A stretch of DNA of 49,895 nucleotides, from positions 1 to 49,895 of the forward strand of contig NZ_CABDWS010000015.1 in the NCBI RefSeq assembly GCF_901447495.1, in the 5' to 3' direction. A program made the translations under genes and the position numbers. This stretch comes from Haloimpatiens lingqiaonensis (GTDB taxonomy: Bacteria > Bacillota > Clostridia > Clostridiales > Clostridiaceae). Numbering within the stretch: position 1 is the first letter of the stretch; each line of letters opens with the position of its first letter. The notes beneath the pieces are model-generated. The model made no database searches and had not been told where the DNA came from. It saw only the letters and a program-made list of their open reading frames with translations. This document shows positions 33,616 to 46,203 of this stretch, one piece after another.

Positions 33616-35496
33616 TTATCTATTGCTTCTCTTTAATTGTTCTAAGTATATCATTAAAACAGATATATCTGCTGGAGAAACTCCTGAGATTCTTGAAGCC
33701 TGACCTAAATTAGTAGGTCTTATTTTATTAAGTTTTTGTATAGCCTCTATTCTAAGGCCTTTTACTTCACTATAATCTATATTTTCAGGTATAATTTTAT
33801 TTTCCATTTTCTTAAAGCTATTTACCTGTTCTATTTGTTTTTGAATATATCCTTCATATTTAGCAATTATATTCACCTGTTCCTTAACACTTTCAGGTAA
33901 TTTAGGTCTATCTATATCTAAAGGCGCTACTACGTAATAATTAAGCTCAGGCCTCTTTATTAATTCGTATAAACTAATAGGTTTCTTTAACTCTACAGAA
34001 TTTAATTTTTCTAAAAATTCATTTACTTCTTTTTTATTAGTTATCTTTAAACTTTTAATTCTTTCTATTTCTTTCTCTATTGCTTCTTTTCTATCTAAAT
34101 ATTTTTTATATCTATCCTCTTTTACAAGGCCAACTTTATATCCTGCCTCAGTTAATCTTAAATCTGCATTATCTTGTCTTAAAATAAGTCTATATTCAGA
34201 TCTAGATGTCATCATCCTATAGGGCTCGTTAGTTCCCTTAGTAATTAAGTCATCTATCAATACCCCTATATATGCATCTGAACGATTTAATATAAAAGGT
34301 TCTTTACCATTAATTTTAAGAGCAGCATTTATTCCTGCCACTAATCCCTGACCTGCAGCTTCTTCATATCCTGAACTTCCATTTACTTGTCCTGCAGAAA
34401 AGAATCCATCAATATTTTTTAATTCCAAGGAAAGCTTCAACTGTGTTGGATCTATACAATCATACTCTATAGCATATCCTATTCTTGTAACCTCAGCATT
34501 TTCAAGTCCTGGAAGGGTTTTAAGCATTTTAACCTGTACATCTTCTGGAAGAGAACTAGACATGCCACCTACATACATCTCCTCTGTGAATTCTCCCTCA
34601 GGTTCTATAAATACTTGGTGCTGCTCCTTATCTCTAAACCTCATAACCTTATCCTCTATAGAAGGACAATATCTAGGACCAACCCCCTCAATACTTCCGT
34701 TATATAAAGGCGATCTGTCTATGTTATCTGTAATAACCTTATGAGTATTTTCATTAGTATAGGTTAGATAACAAGAAACTTGATCCTTTTCAATATAATC
34801 ATTCATAAAAGAAAAAGGAACTATATTTTCATCTCCTGGCTGCTCTATCATTTTTGAAAAATCCAATGACTTTCTATTAACTCTGCATGGGGTTCCAGTT
34901 TTAAATCTTCTTAAAGAAATACCTAAATCTAAAAGATTTTTAGATAACTCATTGGACGGCATAAGCCCACTTGGGCCCTCGTTTCTGCTTACGTCTCCCA
35001 CAATAATTTTAGATTTTAAATATGTACCTGAAGCTAAAATAACAGCTTTACAGCTAAAATAAGCTCCATTAGAAGTTAATACTCCCTGTACCTTTCCTTC
35101 CTTCACATCTACTCCTGTTATCTCTAATTGCTTTAAAACAATATTAGGTTCTTTTTCTAAAACCCACTTCATTCTCTCTGAATATTTTCTTTTATCAGCT
35201 TGAGCTCTTAAGGAGTGCACTGCCGGTCCCTTAGACGTATTAAGCATTCTTGATTGTATAAATGTTTCATCTATATTTAATCCCATTTCTCCGCCTAAGG
35301 CATCTATTTCTTTTACCAAATGTCCCTTAGCTGTTCCACCTATATTGGGATTGCAAGGCATAAGAGCGATACTATCTAAATTTATTGCACTTATTAATGT
35401 TCTACATCCAAGCCTTGCTGAAGCAAGAGCAGCCTCACACCCTGCGTGTCCAGCACCTATAACAATTACATCAAAATCTCCTGCATGGTAACTCAT
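33616..35496 (-). CDS. mnmG: tRNA uridine-34 carboxymethylaminomethyl enzyme, FAD subunit
   Basis: 626 residues from the ATG at 35496, with GTAGGG 6 bases upstream (another ATG two codons earlier is too close to it). The FAD Rossmann motif [12 protein letters not shown] is near residue 15, and the GidA signatures [11 protein letters not shown] and [17 protein letters not shown] are present. With MnmE it adds a carboxymethylaminomethyl group at the wobble uridine of several tRNAs. The mnmE stop is 8 bases upstream, so the two are co-transcribed. Confidence 0.98.
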   Translation of the reverse strand: MSYHAGDFDVIVIGAGHAGCEAALASARLGCRTLISAINLDSIALMPCNPNIGGTAKGHLVKEIDALGGEMGLNIDETFIQSRMLNTSKGPAVHSLRAQADKRKYSERMKWVLEKEPNIVLKQLEITGVDVKEGKVQGVLTSNGAYFSCKAVILASGTYLKSKIIVGDVSRNEGPSGLMPSNELSKNLLDLGISLRRFKTGTPCRVNRKSLDFSKMIEQPGDENIVPFSFMNDYIEKDQVSCYLTYTNENTHKVITDNIDRSPLYNGSIEGVGPRYCPSIEDKVMRFRDKEQHQVFIEPEGEFTEEMYVGGMSSSLPEDVQVKMLKTLPGLENAEVTRIGYAIEYDCIDPTQLKLSLELKNIDGFFSAGQVNGSSGYEEAAGQGLVAGINAALKINGKEPFILNRSDAYIGVLIDDLITKGTNEPYRMMTSRSEYRLILRQDNADLRLTEAGYKVGLVKEDRYKKYLDRKEAIEKEIERIKSLKITNKKEVNEFLEKLNSVELKKPISLYELIKRPELNYYVVAPLDIDRPKLPESVKEQVNIIAKYEGYIQKQIEQVNSFKKMENKIIPENIDYSEVKGLRIEAIQKLNKIRPTNLGQASRISGVSPADISVLMIYLEQLKRSNR

Positions 35497-35504
35497 GTTC
35501 ATCC

Positions 35505-36884
35505 CTACTTTCCTAAACAGAATTCTGCAAAAATCTTATCTATTATATCTTCTTCTACCGTATCACCTGTTATTTCCCCTAAGGCCGTCCATGCATTTCT
35601 TATATCTATAGAAGCTAAATCTATAGCCTCTACATTTTCTAAAACTCCTATAGCCGCCCTTAAACTTTCTTTAGATCTTATTAATGCTTCTTTATGTCTA
35701 TTGTTAGTTACATATATATCTTCAGTTTTTATTTCTCCTTTGAAGAACAACTGCTTTATACAATTTTTTATATTATCCAATCCTTCTCCAGTTTTTACTG
35801 AAATATCTATGATGTATTTAGAATCTAATTTTGAAAGTTCTTTAGATTCCATCTGTCTATTTAAATCTTTTTTATTTAAAAGAACTATATATTTTTTATC
35901 CCTTATATACTCTATAATTTCTTCATCTTCTCTGTCTAATTTTCTGCTTAAATCCAACATTAGTATTATTAAATCTGCCTCTTCTATTTTTTCCTTGGAT
36001 TTTTCCACACCTATCTTTTCTACAATGTTTTCTGTTTCTCTTATACCAGCCGTATCAATTAACTTTATAGGAATTCCATCTATATTTATGTATTCTTCTA
36101 TTACATCCCTTGTAGTTCCAGGTACATCTGTAACTATAGCTCTCTTCTCCTGTAGTAATGCATTTAAAAGAGAAGATTTCCCTACATTTGGTTTCCCAAC
36201 TATTACCACCTTAATACCTTCTTTTAACATCTTTCCTTCTTCAGCAGTGCTTAATAATCTATCTATTTCATCTATAAATGTTGAAAGTTGAATGTTAGCT
36301 TTTTTAGATGTAACTTCTTCTAAATCGTCCTCAGGATAGTCAACAGTAGCCTCTATATGCGCAATTAATCCTAAAAGTTCTGCCCTTATAGCCGATATTT
36401 CCTTGGAAATTATACCTTCTGACTGTTTAATTGCTGATTTCATGCTGAGTTCTGTTTTAGCATTTATTATATCAATTACAGCCTCTGCCTGACTCAAATC
36501 TATTCTGCCATTCAAAAATGCTCTCTTTGTAAACTCTCCTCGCTCTGCAAGTCTTGCACCAGCTTTTATTGTTTCCTCTAAAACTCTATTGGTAGCTACC
36601 ACTCCACCGTGGCAATTTATTTCCACAGTATCCTCTGCAGTAAAACTTCTAGGGCCTCTCATGTAACTTACAATTACCTCATCAATTACTTCCCTGCTAT
36701 CCTTATCCACAATAAAGCCATACCTCATAGTATAAGTCTTCATTCCCTCTAAGGATTTACCATTCTTAGCCTTAAAAATACTATCTACTATAGGCAAAGC
36801 ATTATCCCCAGATACTCTTATTATGGAAACTCCCCCTTCACCCAAACTAGTTGATACAGCTGCAATGGTATCAAATTCTTTCAT
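35505..36884 (-). CDS. mnmE: tRNA modification GTPase
   Basis: 459 residues. The N-terminal tetrahydrofolate-binding domain (1 to about 118) and helical domain are followed by the inserted G domain: G1 GKPNVGKSS (about 228), G3 DTAGIRET, G4 NKKD. The C-terminus is CLGK, whose Cys is characteristic of the family. It pairs with MnmG. The ATG at 36884 has GGGAGG at a spacing of 12, a little long. Confidence 0.98.
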   Translation of the reverse strand: MKEFDTIAAVSTSLGEGGVSIIRVSGDNALPIVDSIFKAKNGKSLEGMKTYTMRYGFIVDKDSREVIDEVIVSYMRGPRSFTAEDTVEINCHGGVVATNRVLEETIKAGARLAERGEFTKRAFLNGRIDLSQAEAVIDIINAKTELSMKSAIKQSEGIISKEISAIRAELLGLIAHIEATVDYPEDDLEEVTSKKANIQLSTFIDEIDRLLSTAEEGKMLKEGIKVVIVGKPNVGKSSLLNALLQEKRAIVTDVPGTTRDVIEEYINIDGIPIKLIDTAGIRETENIVEKIGVEKSKEKIEEADLIILMLDLSRKLDREDEEIIEYIRDKKYIVLLNKKDLNRQMESKELSKLDSKYIIDISVKTGEGLDNIKNCIKQLFFKGEIKTEDIYVTNNRHKEALIRSKESLRAAIGVLENVEAIDLASIDIRNAWTALGEITGDTVEEDIIDKIFAEFCLGK

Positions 36885-37020
36885 CTTCTTAAATTCCTCC
36901 CGATTTTATATGTTTACTTAACATTATTATTTTAGCCCAATATACTTTTTTTACACTGTATTAATTTTATCAAATAACAATATAAATTTAAACAGTAATA
37001 TAGGTTATATTCCCTAATTT

Positions 37021-37097
37021 ATCACTAATCCCTAATCTCCATTCACTAATTAATAATTAAAATTGTTGCTGGTAATTGGGGACTGGGGATTAGTGAT
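37021..37097. repeat. Imperfect inverted repeat between jag and mnmE
   Basis: ATCACTAATCCCTAATCTCC (37021-37040) and GGGGACTGGGGATTAGTGAT (37078-37097) pair, with the outer 12 bp perfect. The interior is AT-rich. It has no U-run and is not an obvious terminator; it may be a spacer repeat. Confidence 0.55.
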
Positions 37098-37119
37098 TAA
37101 TATTTACCTTCCCTAATAA

Positions 37120-37143
37120 AAAGAAAGCCCTTAGGCTTTCTTT
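37120..37143 (-). terminator. Hairpin overlapping the end of jag
   Basis: AAAGAAAGCC and GGCTTTCTTT pair around a 4-base loop that includes the jag stop codon. The minus strand continues TTTATT. It probably ends the rpmH-to-jag transcript before mnmE. Confidence 0.75.
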
Positions 37144-37757
37144 AAATCAATAACTACTCTTCTATATGGTTCCTGACCTTCACTATAGGTTTTTATTTCT
37201 GAATCACCTTGAAGTGCAGAGTGAATAACTCTTCTTTCATATGGATTCATAGGTTCTAATTTAACACTTCTGCCCTTTTGCTTAACCTTTTGAGCCATCT
37301 TATCTGCTAATCTTTTTAATGTCTGCTCTCTTTTATATCTATAATTTTCAGTATCTAAAATTACTCTCTTATATTGCTCATCATTATCTTTATTGATAGC
37401 AAGGCTAACTAAATATTGAAGTGAATCTAAAGTTTCTCCCCTATGACCTATTATAAGTCCCATATTAGGCCCTGAAAGGGTTATTTTTAAAGCAGAGCCT
37501 TCATCTTTTATTCTTATCTCTGATTTTATATCCATGGCATTTAAAACTTTTCTTAAAAAGCTTCTAGCCTCTTCTGTATAATTCTTCTTTTCTGTAAGTT
37601 TAACCTTAGCATCCTTAGTTCCAATAAAACCAAATAATCCTTTGCTACCCTCTTCTATTATTTCAACTTCAACTTCATCCTTAGTTAATTTAAGTTCATT
37701 TAATCCCTTTTGTATAGCTTCTTCAACATTTTTCCCCATAACTTCAATGCTTTTCAT
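37131..37757 (-). CDS. jag: RNA-binding protein Jag (KhpB)
   Basis: 208 residues: a Jag-N domain (1 to about 50, EVEIIEEGSKGLFGFIGTKD), a KH domain with GLIIGHRGETLDSLQYLVSL (about 120) and a C-terminal R3H domain with ERRVIHSAL. It binds RNA and in Gram-positive bacteria affects cell elongation and division, usually with KhpA. It lies 36 bases after yidC, the standard arrangement. The last three codons form one arm of a terminator. Confidence 0.96.
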   Translation of the reverse strand: MKSIEVMGKNVEEAIQKGLNELKLTKDEVEVEIIEEGSKGLFGFIGTKDAKVKLTEKKNYTEEARSFLRKVLNAMDIKSEIRIKDEGSALKITLSGPNMGLIIGHRGETLDSLQYLVSLAINKDNDEQYKRVILDTENYRYKREQTLKRLADKMAQKVKQKGRSVKLEPMNPYERRVIHSALQGDSEIKTYSEGQEPYRRVVIDLKKA

Positions 37758-37793
37758 TACCGTAAGACACCGCCTTCCTATAGCAAATAATTA

Positions 37794-38471
37794 TTAGGCA
37801 TTTTGCTTACTTTTATTCTCATTCCTCTTCATTACTAACGTTTGAGCTATTTGGAATAAGTTATTTGTTACCCAATAAAGTACTAATGCCCCTTTAAATT
37901 TTAAACTCATATATGTGATAAACACAGACATAAATATATTCATAATAGATGTTTGCTTTGCTTGCATTTCGTCACCTTTCATTCCCATCATAGCTGATGA
38001 AAGGTAAGTAGTAATACCTGACGCTATTGGCAATATTAATGAAAGTGGATCTTTAAGTGATGGTATTCCACCTAAATCCTTAATCCATAAGAAACTTACT
38101 CCGCTTATATTAGGTAGATTTGCGAACAAATAATACATAGCAAATAAAATTGGCATTTGTATTATTAAAGGTAAGCATCCACTTAAAGGGCTTACTCCGT
38201 TTTCCTTATAAAGCTTCATAACCTCTTCTTGCATTTTTTGAGGATTATTTTTATATTTTTCTTGTAACTTCTTCATTTCTGGTTGTATTTCACTCATTTT
38301 AACAGTAGATCTTATCTGCTTATAGTTTATAGGAAGCAATATTATTCTTATTATTGCCGTAAATAATATTATGGCTAAACCATATGTAATATTATTATTA
38401 GGTATAAAACTATTTAATCCACTGTGCAACATTTCAAAAAATTTAGATAACCATTGTGATAAAAACTGCAC
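37794..38471 (-). CDS. yidC: Membrane protein insertase YidC (SpoIIIJ type)
   Basis: 225 residues from a GTG at 38471, with GGGAGG 7 bases upstream. It is the short Gram-positive Oxa1 form without the periplasmic domain: five membrane segments, NYKQIRSTVKMSEIQPEMKK with the conserved hydrophilic-groove Arg, and a basic C-terminal tail. It inserts membrane proteins alone or with SecYEG. It does not show a canonical lipobox, unlike Bacillus SpoIIIJ. Part of rpmH-rnpA-yidD-yidC-jag. Confidence 0.95.
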   Translation of the reverse strand: MQFLSQWLSKFFEMLHSGLNSFIPNNNITYGLAIILFTAIIRIILLPINYKQIRSTVKMSEIQPEMKKLQEKYKNNPQKMQEEVMKLYKENGVSPLSGCLPLIIQMPILFAMYYLFANLPNISGVSFLWIKDLGGIPSLKDPLSLILPIASGITTYLSSAMMGMKGDEMQAKQTSIMNIFMSVFITYMSLKFKGALVLYWVTNNLFQIAQTLVMKRNENKSKQNA

Positions 38472-38495
38472 TTTTAAACCTCCCAAAATTAAATA

Positions 38496-38705
38496 TTATT
38501 TAACAGGATCATATCCCCCCTCATGAAAAGGATGACATTTTAAGATCCTCTTTATAGCCATAATACCTCCCTTAAATGCCCCATACTTTTCAATAGCCTC
38601 TAATGCGTATTGGGAGCATGTAGGATAAAATCTACAGCATGGTCTTTTTAATGGAGATATGTATTTTCTATAAAATTTAATCATGCAAATTAGAACTTTC
38701 TTCAT
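38496..38705 (-). CDS. yidD: Membrane protein insertion efficiency factor YidD
   Basis: 69 residues: [20 protein letters not shown] followed by [16 protein letters not shown] is diagnostic, with the three conserved cysteines. It is a small amphipathic membrane-associated protein that aids YidC. Its start overlaps the rnpA end by 29 bases, so translation is probably coupled. Confidence 0.97.
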   Translation of the reverse strand: MKKVLICMIKFYRKYISPLKRPCCRFYPTCSQYALEAIEKYGAFKGGIMAIKRILKCHPFHEGGYDPVK

Positions 38706-39045
38706 TATTATATAAACCAGCTTTCTTAATTATATTAATTAAAGCCTTTTCTACCTCTTTATATGTCCTATCTTTACAACTAGTTCTAGCTATTATAACT
38801 AAATCAAAGTTTTCTACATTGAAATTCTGTTGGTTTAATCTATAACATTCCTTTATAAGTCTCTTAACTCTACTTCTGACTACACTATTTCCTACCTTTT
38901 TACTTACTGAAATCCCTAATCTATTAGTATTATCATTTTTTTTATTTTTATACTTATATAAAACTAATAAGTTATTAGAAAAAGATTTGCCTCTTTTATA
39001 TACAGTTTTAAACTCAACATTTTTCCTTAAACTTTCAAGTTTCAT
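38677..39045 (-). CDS. rnpA: Ribonuclease P protein component
   Basis: 122 residues. [20 protein letters not shown] and the RNR-type motif [20 protein letters not shown] followed by RLIKE are the RnpA signatures. It is the protein cofactor of RNase P, which matures tRNA 5' ends. It is separated from rpmH by a short attenuator-like hairpin and overlaps yidD. Confidence 0.97.
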   Translation of the reverse strand: MKLESLRKNVEFKTVYKRGKSFSNNLLVLYKYKNKKNDNTNRLGISVSKKVGNSVVRSRVKRLIKECYRLNQQNFNVENFDLVIIARTSCKDRTYKEVEKALINIIKKAGLYNNEESSNLHD

Positions 39046-39076
39046 TTAAACTTACTCCTTTTATCTGCAGTTGCAG

Positions 39077-39100
39077 AAAAAGGCCACTTATGCGGCCCTT
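39077..39100 (-). terminator. Hairpin between rpmH and rnpA
   Basis: On the minus strand AAGGGCC, GCATAAGT, GGCCTTTTT forms a GC-rich stem followed by five T residues, directly at the rpmH stop. It could partly terminate so that L34 is made in excess of RnpA. Confidence 0.65.
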
Positions 39101-39233
39101 ATGCTGTCAATCTCTTTCTACCTTTAAGTCTTCTTCTTTGAAGAACATTTCTTCCAGACTTAGTGCTCATTCTTTTTCTGAAACCATGCTCTCTTTTTCT
39201 TTGTAACTTCTTTGGTTGGTAAGTTCTTTTCAT
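39099..39233 (-). CDS. rpmH: Ribosomal protein L34
   Basis: 44 residues: [44 protein letters not shown]. All L34 signature residues are present. AGGAGG precedes the ATG. It is the first gene left of oriC and is read away from it. It is a very basic protein of the 50S subunit. Confidence 0.98.
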   Translation of the reverse strand: MKRTYQPKKLQRKREHGFRKRMSTKSGRNVLQRRRLKGRKRLTA

Positions 39234-39857
39234 CCTACTGCACCTCCTTCATTTGAAGTTAGTATATAGCAAAGTATTACTTACTAACTATATTTATGGT
39301 TTTACTATTAAATTATATAGTTATAGATACCCAATGTCAAGAAGAACAAAATGTATATTAATAGTAAAAAATCCTACGTACATATAATGAAGTATTTTTA
39401 CCCTTTTAATTTTTAAATTTATTGTTTTTAAAAAATTTTATCCTTTCACTGTGAATATTTTTTCATATTTTTAATCTTTTTGTGGATAACTTCTTGAATA
39501 CCTTTATTCCTTTTGATATTATTAATTGTGAACTGTTAATATTTTTTTCATTTTTATTATTTATACACAGGTTGTTGATAAGTTTGTGGATAACCTGTTT
39601 CATTTTGTATATATCTTTTTCACTATCTTTATAAAATTGGCTTGTTTTAATGTTTTTATATTTTTTTTAGTGTAAATAACTTTTTTTATGTATCTGTTGA
39701 TAATTTATGATATAATAAAATTCTCTAAATTTATAAACATAATTATCAACATGTGAATATTTTTATATACATTTGTCTAGTATTTATAAATGGGTTACTA
39801 ATTGTAGATAACTCTGTTTATATTTTGTTTATTATTTTTTGAACTGGAGGATACGAA
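39234..39857. other. oriC: oriC, rpmH-dnaA part, with DnaA boxes
   Basis: A gene-free 620-bp region that is extremely AT-rich. Perfect DnaA boxes (TTATCCACA or its complement) occur at 39481-39489 and 39585-39593. Near matches are TTATACACA 39561-39569, TGTTGATAA 39573-39581 and 39695-39703, TTATCAACA 39743-39751 and TGTAGATAA 39803-39811. The T-rich stretch 39640-39690 could be an unwinding element. With the dnaA-dnaN boxes this gives a bipartite origin. Both flanking genes point away from it. Confidence 0.85.
39708..39716 (+). promoter_or_regulatory. Candidate dnaA promoter (extended -10)
   Basis: TGATATAAT, an extended -10, lies about 140 bases upstream of dnaA and between near-match DnaA boxes at 39695 and 39743. 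There is no good -35. The arrangement suits DnaA autoregulation. Confidence 0.45.
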
Positions 39858-41207
39858 ATGGATGTTCATCTTACTCACATTTGGGAAAAAACCTTAAATA
39901 TAATAAAAGGTGAACTTACAGAAGTAAGCTTTAATACTTGGATTAAAAGTATAATACCTATATCCATAGACAGGGATAGCTTAAAATTGGGGGTACCAAA
40001 CAATTTTACAAAAGAAATCTTAGAAAATAGATATAAAAATCTAATTTCTAATGCTGTTAAAGTAATAACTTCTAAATCTTACAATATTGATTTTATAATT
40101 GCCAGCGAAGAAGCCGTAGATGCTCAACCAAAGGAACAAATAAAACCAGAACAGAGTAATATAATCGTTAATCCTGAATTTACGTCTACTCTAAATCCGA
40201 AATATACCTTTGATTCCTTTGTTATTGGCAATAGTAATCGCTTTGCTCATGCAGCTTCTTTAGCCGTAGCAGAATCCCCTGCTAAAGCATATAACCCTCT
40301 TTTTATTTATGGAGGCGTGGGTCTTGGTAAAACTCACCTTATGCACGCCATAGGACATTATGTACTGGAAAATAATCCTAATTCAAAGGTTGTATATGTT
40401 ACTTCTGAAAAATTCACTAACGAGCTTATAAATTCTATAAAAGATGATAAGAACGTGGATTTTAGAAATAAGTATAGAAATGTAGATATTCTTCTAATTG
40501 ACGATATTCAATTCATAGCTGGTAAAGAAAGAACCCAGGAAGAATTTTTCCATACTTTCAATGCTCTTCATGAGGCTAACAAACAAATTATATTATCTAG
40601 TGATAGGCCACCTAAGGAAATACCTACATTAGAAGATAGATTGCGCTCTCGATTCGAGTGGGGGTTAATAGCTGATATTCAGCCTCCTGACTTTGAAACT
40701 AGAATAGCTATTCTAAAAAAGAAAGCTGATGTAGAAAATTTAAATATTCCTAATGAAGTGATGGTATACATAGCTAATAAAATAAAATCTAACATTAGAG
40801 AACTAGAAGGGGCTCTCATTAGAATAGTTGCTTTTTCTTCTTTAACTAATAAAGAAATTAGTGTAGATTTAGCATCTGAAGCACTAAAAGACATAATCTC
40901 TAATAACCTAAATAAGCAAATAACCATTGGTTCTATACAAGATATAGTTTCTAGTTATTTTAATCTTAGCGTAGACGATTTTAAATCATCTAGAAGAACT
41001 AGAAACATAGCCTACCCAAGACAAATAGCTATGTATTTATGTAGAAAATTAACAGATATGTCTCTTCCTAAAATAGGAGAAGAATTTGGTGGAAGGGATC
41101 ACACTACAGTTATACATGCTTACGAAAAAATCTCAAATAACTTAAAGAAAGACACTGGACTTAAGAGCACAATAGAAGAATTAAGTAATAAAATATCTCA
41201 AAATTAA
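39858..41207 (+). CDS. dnaA: Chromosomal replication initiator DnaA
   Basis: 449 residues in four domains. Domain I is 1 to about 85 ([20 protein letters not shown]) and domain II a short linker. The AAA+ domain III has Walker [11 protein letters not shown] (about 150), Walker [11 protein letters not shown] and the arginine finger region RLRSRFEWG. The C-terminal helix-turn-helix domain IV has the DnaA signature [15 protein letters not shown]. It binds the boxes on both sides of its gene to open oriC. The ATG has CTGGAGG upstream. Confidence 0.99.
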   Translation: MDVHLTHIWEKTLNIIKGELTEVSFNTWIKSIIPISIDRDSLKLGVPNNFTKEILENRYKNLISNAVKVITSKSYNIDFIIASEEAVDAQPKEQIKPEQSNIIVNPEFTSTLNPKYTFDSFVIGNSNRFAHAASLAVAESPAKAYNPLFIYGGVGLGKTHLMHAIGHYVLENNPNSKVVYVTSEKFTNELINSIKDDKNVDFRNKYRNVDILLIDDIQFIAGKERTQEEFFHTFNALHEANKQIILSSDRPPKEIPTLEDRLRSRFEWGLIADIQPPDFETRIAILKKKADVENLNIPNEVMVYIANKIKSNIRELEGALIRIVAFSSLTNKEISVDLASEALKDIISNNLNKQITIGSIQDIVSSYFNLSVDDFKSSRRTRNIAYPRQIAMYLCRKLTDMSLPKIGEEFGGRDHTTVIHAYEKISNNLKKDTGLKSTIEELSNKISQN

Positions 41208-41236
41208 CATGTGTTTATAATATATAACTAATTACC

Positions 41237-41367
41237 TGTGGATAAAAGAAAATATGTTTTTCACCTTTGGATACTGTGGATAAAATATTAAATTTATTAT
41301 TAATTTATCCACAATTATTTTTGCTCCTATTTTCTTAGTTTTTAAGGGGTTACACTACTTATCCACA
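41237..41367. other. oriC: oriC, dnaA-dnaN part: four perfect DnaA boxes
   Basis: TGTGGATAA at 41237-41245 and 41275-41283, then TTATCCACA at 41305-41313 and 41359-41367: two boxes in each orientation, facing each other. All match the consensus exactly. The remainder of 41208-41463 is AT-rich and holds the dnaN leader. Confidence 0.9.
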
Positions 41368-41463
41368 TACTCACAGCCCCTACTACTATTACTACTAATA
41401 TTTATATATATTATCTTCTCTATCTATATAAAATTTACTGTGAATAAATAAGGAGGTTTTATT

Positions 41464-42567
41464 GTGATATTTACATGTGAAAAAAGTAAATTACAAGAGG
41501 CTATTAATATATCCCAAAAGGCTATTACAGGAAAGTCCACTATGGCTATACTACAAGGAATATTACTAATAGCTGAAAACAACACTATTACATTAATAGG
41601 TTCTGATATAGACTTAAGCATAGAAACAAAGGTGGAAGCTAATGTTATTGAAAATGGAAGAATCGTTTTAGACTCAAGACTTTTTGGAGAAATAATTAAA
41701 AAATTACCAAATAGTACTGTAGAAATACGTACTACAGAAAAAAACAGCATAGATATTAAATGTGAAAAATCTAATGCTACTCTTTTCCACATGAATGCTG
41801 AAGAGTACCCAGAAATACCAATGGTAGATGAAAATAAAATGTGCTTTTTATCTCAGAAACTGCTTAAAAATATGATAAAAGGTACCATATTTGCAGTGGC
41901 ACAAGATGAAACAAGACCTATTCTTACTGGTGTTTTGTTCCAAATATTAAAAAATAAGCTTAATTTAGTTGCTTTAGATGGCTATAGACTTGCACTTAGA
42001 AGTGAAGACATAGATGTAGAGCAAGATATAAACTGTGTAATTCCAGGAAAAACTTTAAATGAAGTCTCTAAAATACTAGAAGATGATGAAAAAAAGGTTG
42101 CTCTATCCTTTACAGATAATCATATATTGTTTAATTTAGGAAAAACTAAGATTATATCAAGACTTTTAGAAGGTGATTTTATAAAATATGATTCTATAAT
42201 CCCAGAAGAATATAATCTTAGAGCCACTGTTAAAAAAGATGAAATACTAGGTTGTATTGAAAGAGCATCTCTTATGGCAAAAGACGGAAATACTAATTTG
42301 GTAAAATTTGATATAAAAGATGACAATATGATAATCACATCTAATTCTCAATTGGGAAAAGTAAGAGAAGAATTGAATATAATTTTGCAAGGAGAGTCTT
42401 TAAAAACTGCATTTAATTCAAGATATTTAATAGATGTATTTAAAATCATGGAAGAAGAAGAAATATACATGGAATTTTCTAGTAGCGTCAGCCCTTGTAT
42501 AATAAAAAATAAGGAAAATAACAACTGCACATATTTATTACTTCCGGTTAGAGTTGCTACTAGATAA
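41464..42567 (+). CDS. dnaN: DNA polymerase III sliding clamp (beta subunit)
   Basis: 367 residues in three similar clamp domains. It starts at a GTG with AGGAGG 7 bases upstream. IFTCEKSKLQEAINISQKAI, DEYPEIP-like EEYPEIPM, and LDGYRLALR are typical, and the C-terminus CTYLLLPVRVATR is the usual peptide-binding end. It forms the ring that tethers polymerase and binds mismatch-repair factors. Confidence 0.98.
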   Translation: MIFTCEKSKLQEAINISQKAITGKSTMAILQGILLIAENNTITLIGSDIDLSIETKVEANVIENGRIVLDSRLFGEIIKKLPNSTVEIRTTEKNSIDIKCEKSNATLFHMNAEEYPEIPMVDENKMCFLSQKLLKNMIKGTIFAVAQDETRPILTGVLFQILKNKLNLVALDGYRLALRSEDIDVEQDINCVIPGKTLNEVSKILEDDEKKVALSFTDNHILFNLGKTKIISRLLEGDFIKYDSIIPEEYNLRATVKKDEILGCIERASLMAKDGNTNLVKFDIKDDNMIITSNSQLGKVREELNIILQGESLKTAFNSRYLIDVFKIMEEEEIYMEFSSSVSPCIIKNKENNNCTYLLLPVRVATR

Positions 42568-42590
42568 ACCTGAAAAGGAGCTTATGCATT

Positions 42591-42797
42591 ATGGAAAAAA
42601 TAGGTATAAATACAGAACAAATAAAGTTAGATGCTTTTTTGAAATGGAGCGGTGCAGCTTCACTTGGATCAGAAGCTAAAATATATATACAAGAGGGCGA
42701 AGTAAAGGTTAATGGAGAAATAGAAACCAGACGAGGTAGAAAATTAGTAAAGGGTGATATAATAGAACTTCACGGAACAAAATACGAAATAGTTTAA
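42591..42797 (+). CDS. rlbA: S4-domain RNA-binding protein RlbA (YaaA)
   Basis: 68 residues, essentially one S4 domain: IKLDAFLKWSGAASLGSEAK, IYIQEGEVKVNGEIETRRGRK. It is encoded between dnaN and recF as in Bacillus. The family is linked to ribosome assembly, though the precise role is uncertain. AAGGAG precedes the ATG. Confidence 0.93.
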   Translation: MEKIGINTEQIKLDAFLKWSGAASLGSEAKIYIQEGEVKVNGEIETRRGRKLVKGDIIELHGTKYEIV

Positions 42798-42821
42798 AAA
42801 ATACTATTTGATTAATTATTT

Positions 42822-42848
42822 TTGTGAATAATCATATTGTGATATAAT
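42822..42848 (+). promoter_or_regulatory. Candidate promoter for recF
   Basis: TTGTGA and an extended -10 TGATATAAT are separated by 15 bases in the 68-bp gap before recF. The short spacer is offset by the TG extension. Confidence 0.4.
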
Positions 42849-42865
42849 AAAAAGGTGTATGAATT

Positions 42866-43966
42866 ATGTATGTTAAGGGACTACAGCTTATAAATTTTAG
42901 AAATTACAATAATTTATTAATGGAATTCAAACAGGGGGTAAATGTTCTTGTAGGAGATAATGCTCAAGGGAAAACAAATATACTTGAAAGTATATATTAT
43001 TGCAGCTTAGCTAAATCTCACAGAACAAATAGAGACAGGGAGCTTATAAATTGGGATTATAAAAACGCCTATATATCTCTTTCTGTAGGAAGAGAAAGGC
43101 TGGATAAGAAGATAGACATAAAAATATTTAAAGAGGGAAAAAAGGGCATTAATGTAAATTCTATAAAGGTAAATAAAATAGCAGATCTTATTGGAATTTT
43201 TAATGTGGTTATGTTTTCTCCTGAAGATTTAGATATTGTTAAAGGCTCTCCAGCTGCTAGAAGAAGACTTTTAGATATAGAGCTTTGTAAATTAAGTAAA
43301 AAATATTATTATAATTTATCCGTATACAAAAAAGCTTTGGGAGAAAGAAACTCTTTATTAAAAGGAATGAGATGTGATGAGGGAATTTTAGAGGTATATG
43401 ATACTCAATTAAGTTCTTTTGGAGCATACTTAATAAAAGAGAGACTAAAATACATAGAGAAGCTCAATGAATATGGAAAAATAATACATTCAAATATAAC
43501 CAGTGGTAATGAAGAAATAAGTTTTAATTATGTATCTCAAATTAAAAATCTTCAAAACACTGAAAATATAGAAGAAGCTCTTTTTTATTTATTAAAAAGC
43601 CATAGAAAAAGTGATATGGAAAAAAGAAATACATCAGTAGGCCCCCACAGAGATGATTTTGATATAAAAATAAATGATATAGATGCTAGAGAATATGGTT
43701 CTCAAGGTCAACAAAGAACTTCTGTATTAACAATAAAGTTTGCTTCTTTGGATATAATTAAAAGTATTACAGGAGAATATCCTGTTCTTTTACTGGATGA
43801 TGTTTTATCAGAACTAGACATTAGGAGACAAAAATATATATTGAGTTCTATAAAAGACATTCAAACAATTATAACCTGTACGGGCATGCATAATATTCAG
43901 GAATATCTAGGAGAAGACTCTTTAGTTTATGAAGTTAAAAGTGGAAGTATAGAGAGAATAAGGTGA
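42866..43966 (+). CDS. recF: DNA replication and repair protein RecF
   Basis: 366 residues of the SMC-like RecF family: Walker A VGDNAQGKTNILE (about 32-44), signature YGSQGQQRTSVL (about 270) and Walker B PVLLLDDVLSELD. It helps load RecA at gapped DNA. Length and neighbours are standard. remB follows after 18 bases, so recF, remB, gyrB and gyrA are probably co-transcribed. Confidence 0.98.
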   Translation: MYVKGLQLINFRNYNNLLMEFKQGVNVLVGDNAQGKTNILESIYYCSLAKSHRTNRDRELINWDYKNAYISLSVGRERLDKKIDIKIFKEGKKGINVNSIKVNKIADLIGIFNVVMFSPEDLDIVKGSPAARRRLLDIELCKLSKKYYYNLSVYKKALGERNSLLKGMRCDEGILEVYDTQLSSFGAYLIKERLKYIEKLNEYGKIIHSNITSGNEEISFNYVSQIKNLQNTENIEEALFYLLKSHRKSDMEKRNTSVGPHRDDFDIKINDIDAREYGSQGQQRTSVLTIKFASLDIIKSITGEYPVLLLDDVLSELDIRRQKYILSSIKDIQTIITCTGMHNIQEYLGEDSLVYEVKSGSIERIR

Positions 43967-43984
43967 TTCTAAGGAGGATATTTT

Positions 43985-44248
43985 ATGTTTTTACATTTAG
44001 GTGAAAATGTAGTAGTGCCAATAGAAGATGTTATAGGCATTTTTGATATGGAAACCACTATGTATAGTTCAGATACCAGTCAATTTTTAAGATTGGCAGA
44101 AGAGGATGGTTTTGTAGAAAGAGTTACTAAGGAAAAGCCTAAATCCTTTGTTATTGCAGAAGTTGATAAGAAGAGCAAAATTTATTTGTCTCCAATATCG
44201 TCCTCTACTCTTCAAAAAAGAACCAAATCCATATATTTTGGGATATAG
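43985..44248 (+). CDS. remB: RemB-like DUF370 protein
   Basis: 87 residues of the DUF370/RemA-RemB family: MFLHLGENVVVPIEDVIGIF, KPKSFVIAEV and KIYLSPISSSTLQKR. RemA relatives are DNA-binding regulators of matrix and osmoprotection genes in Bacillus; the recF-gyrB-linked copy is RemB (YaaB). Function in clostridia is not known. AGGAGG lies 6 bases before the ATG. Confidence 0.9.
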   Translation: MFLHLGENVVVPIEDVIGIFDMETTMYSSDTSQFLRLAEEDGFVERVTKEKPKSFVIAEVDKKSKIYLSPISSSTLQKRTKSIYFGI

Positions 44249-46180
<1,932 letters not shown>

Positions 46181-46203
46181 AGATAAAAGAGAAGGTGAAC
46201 TAC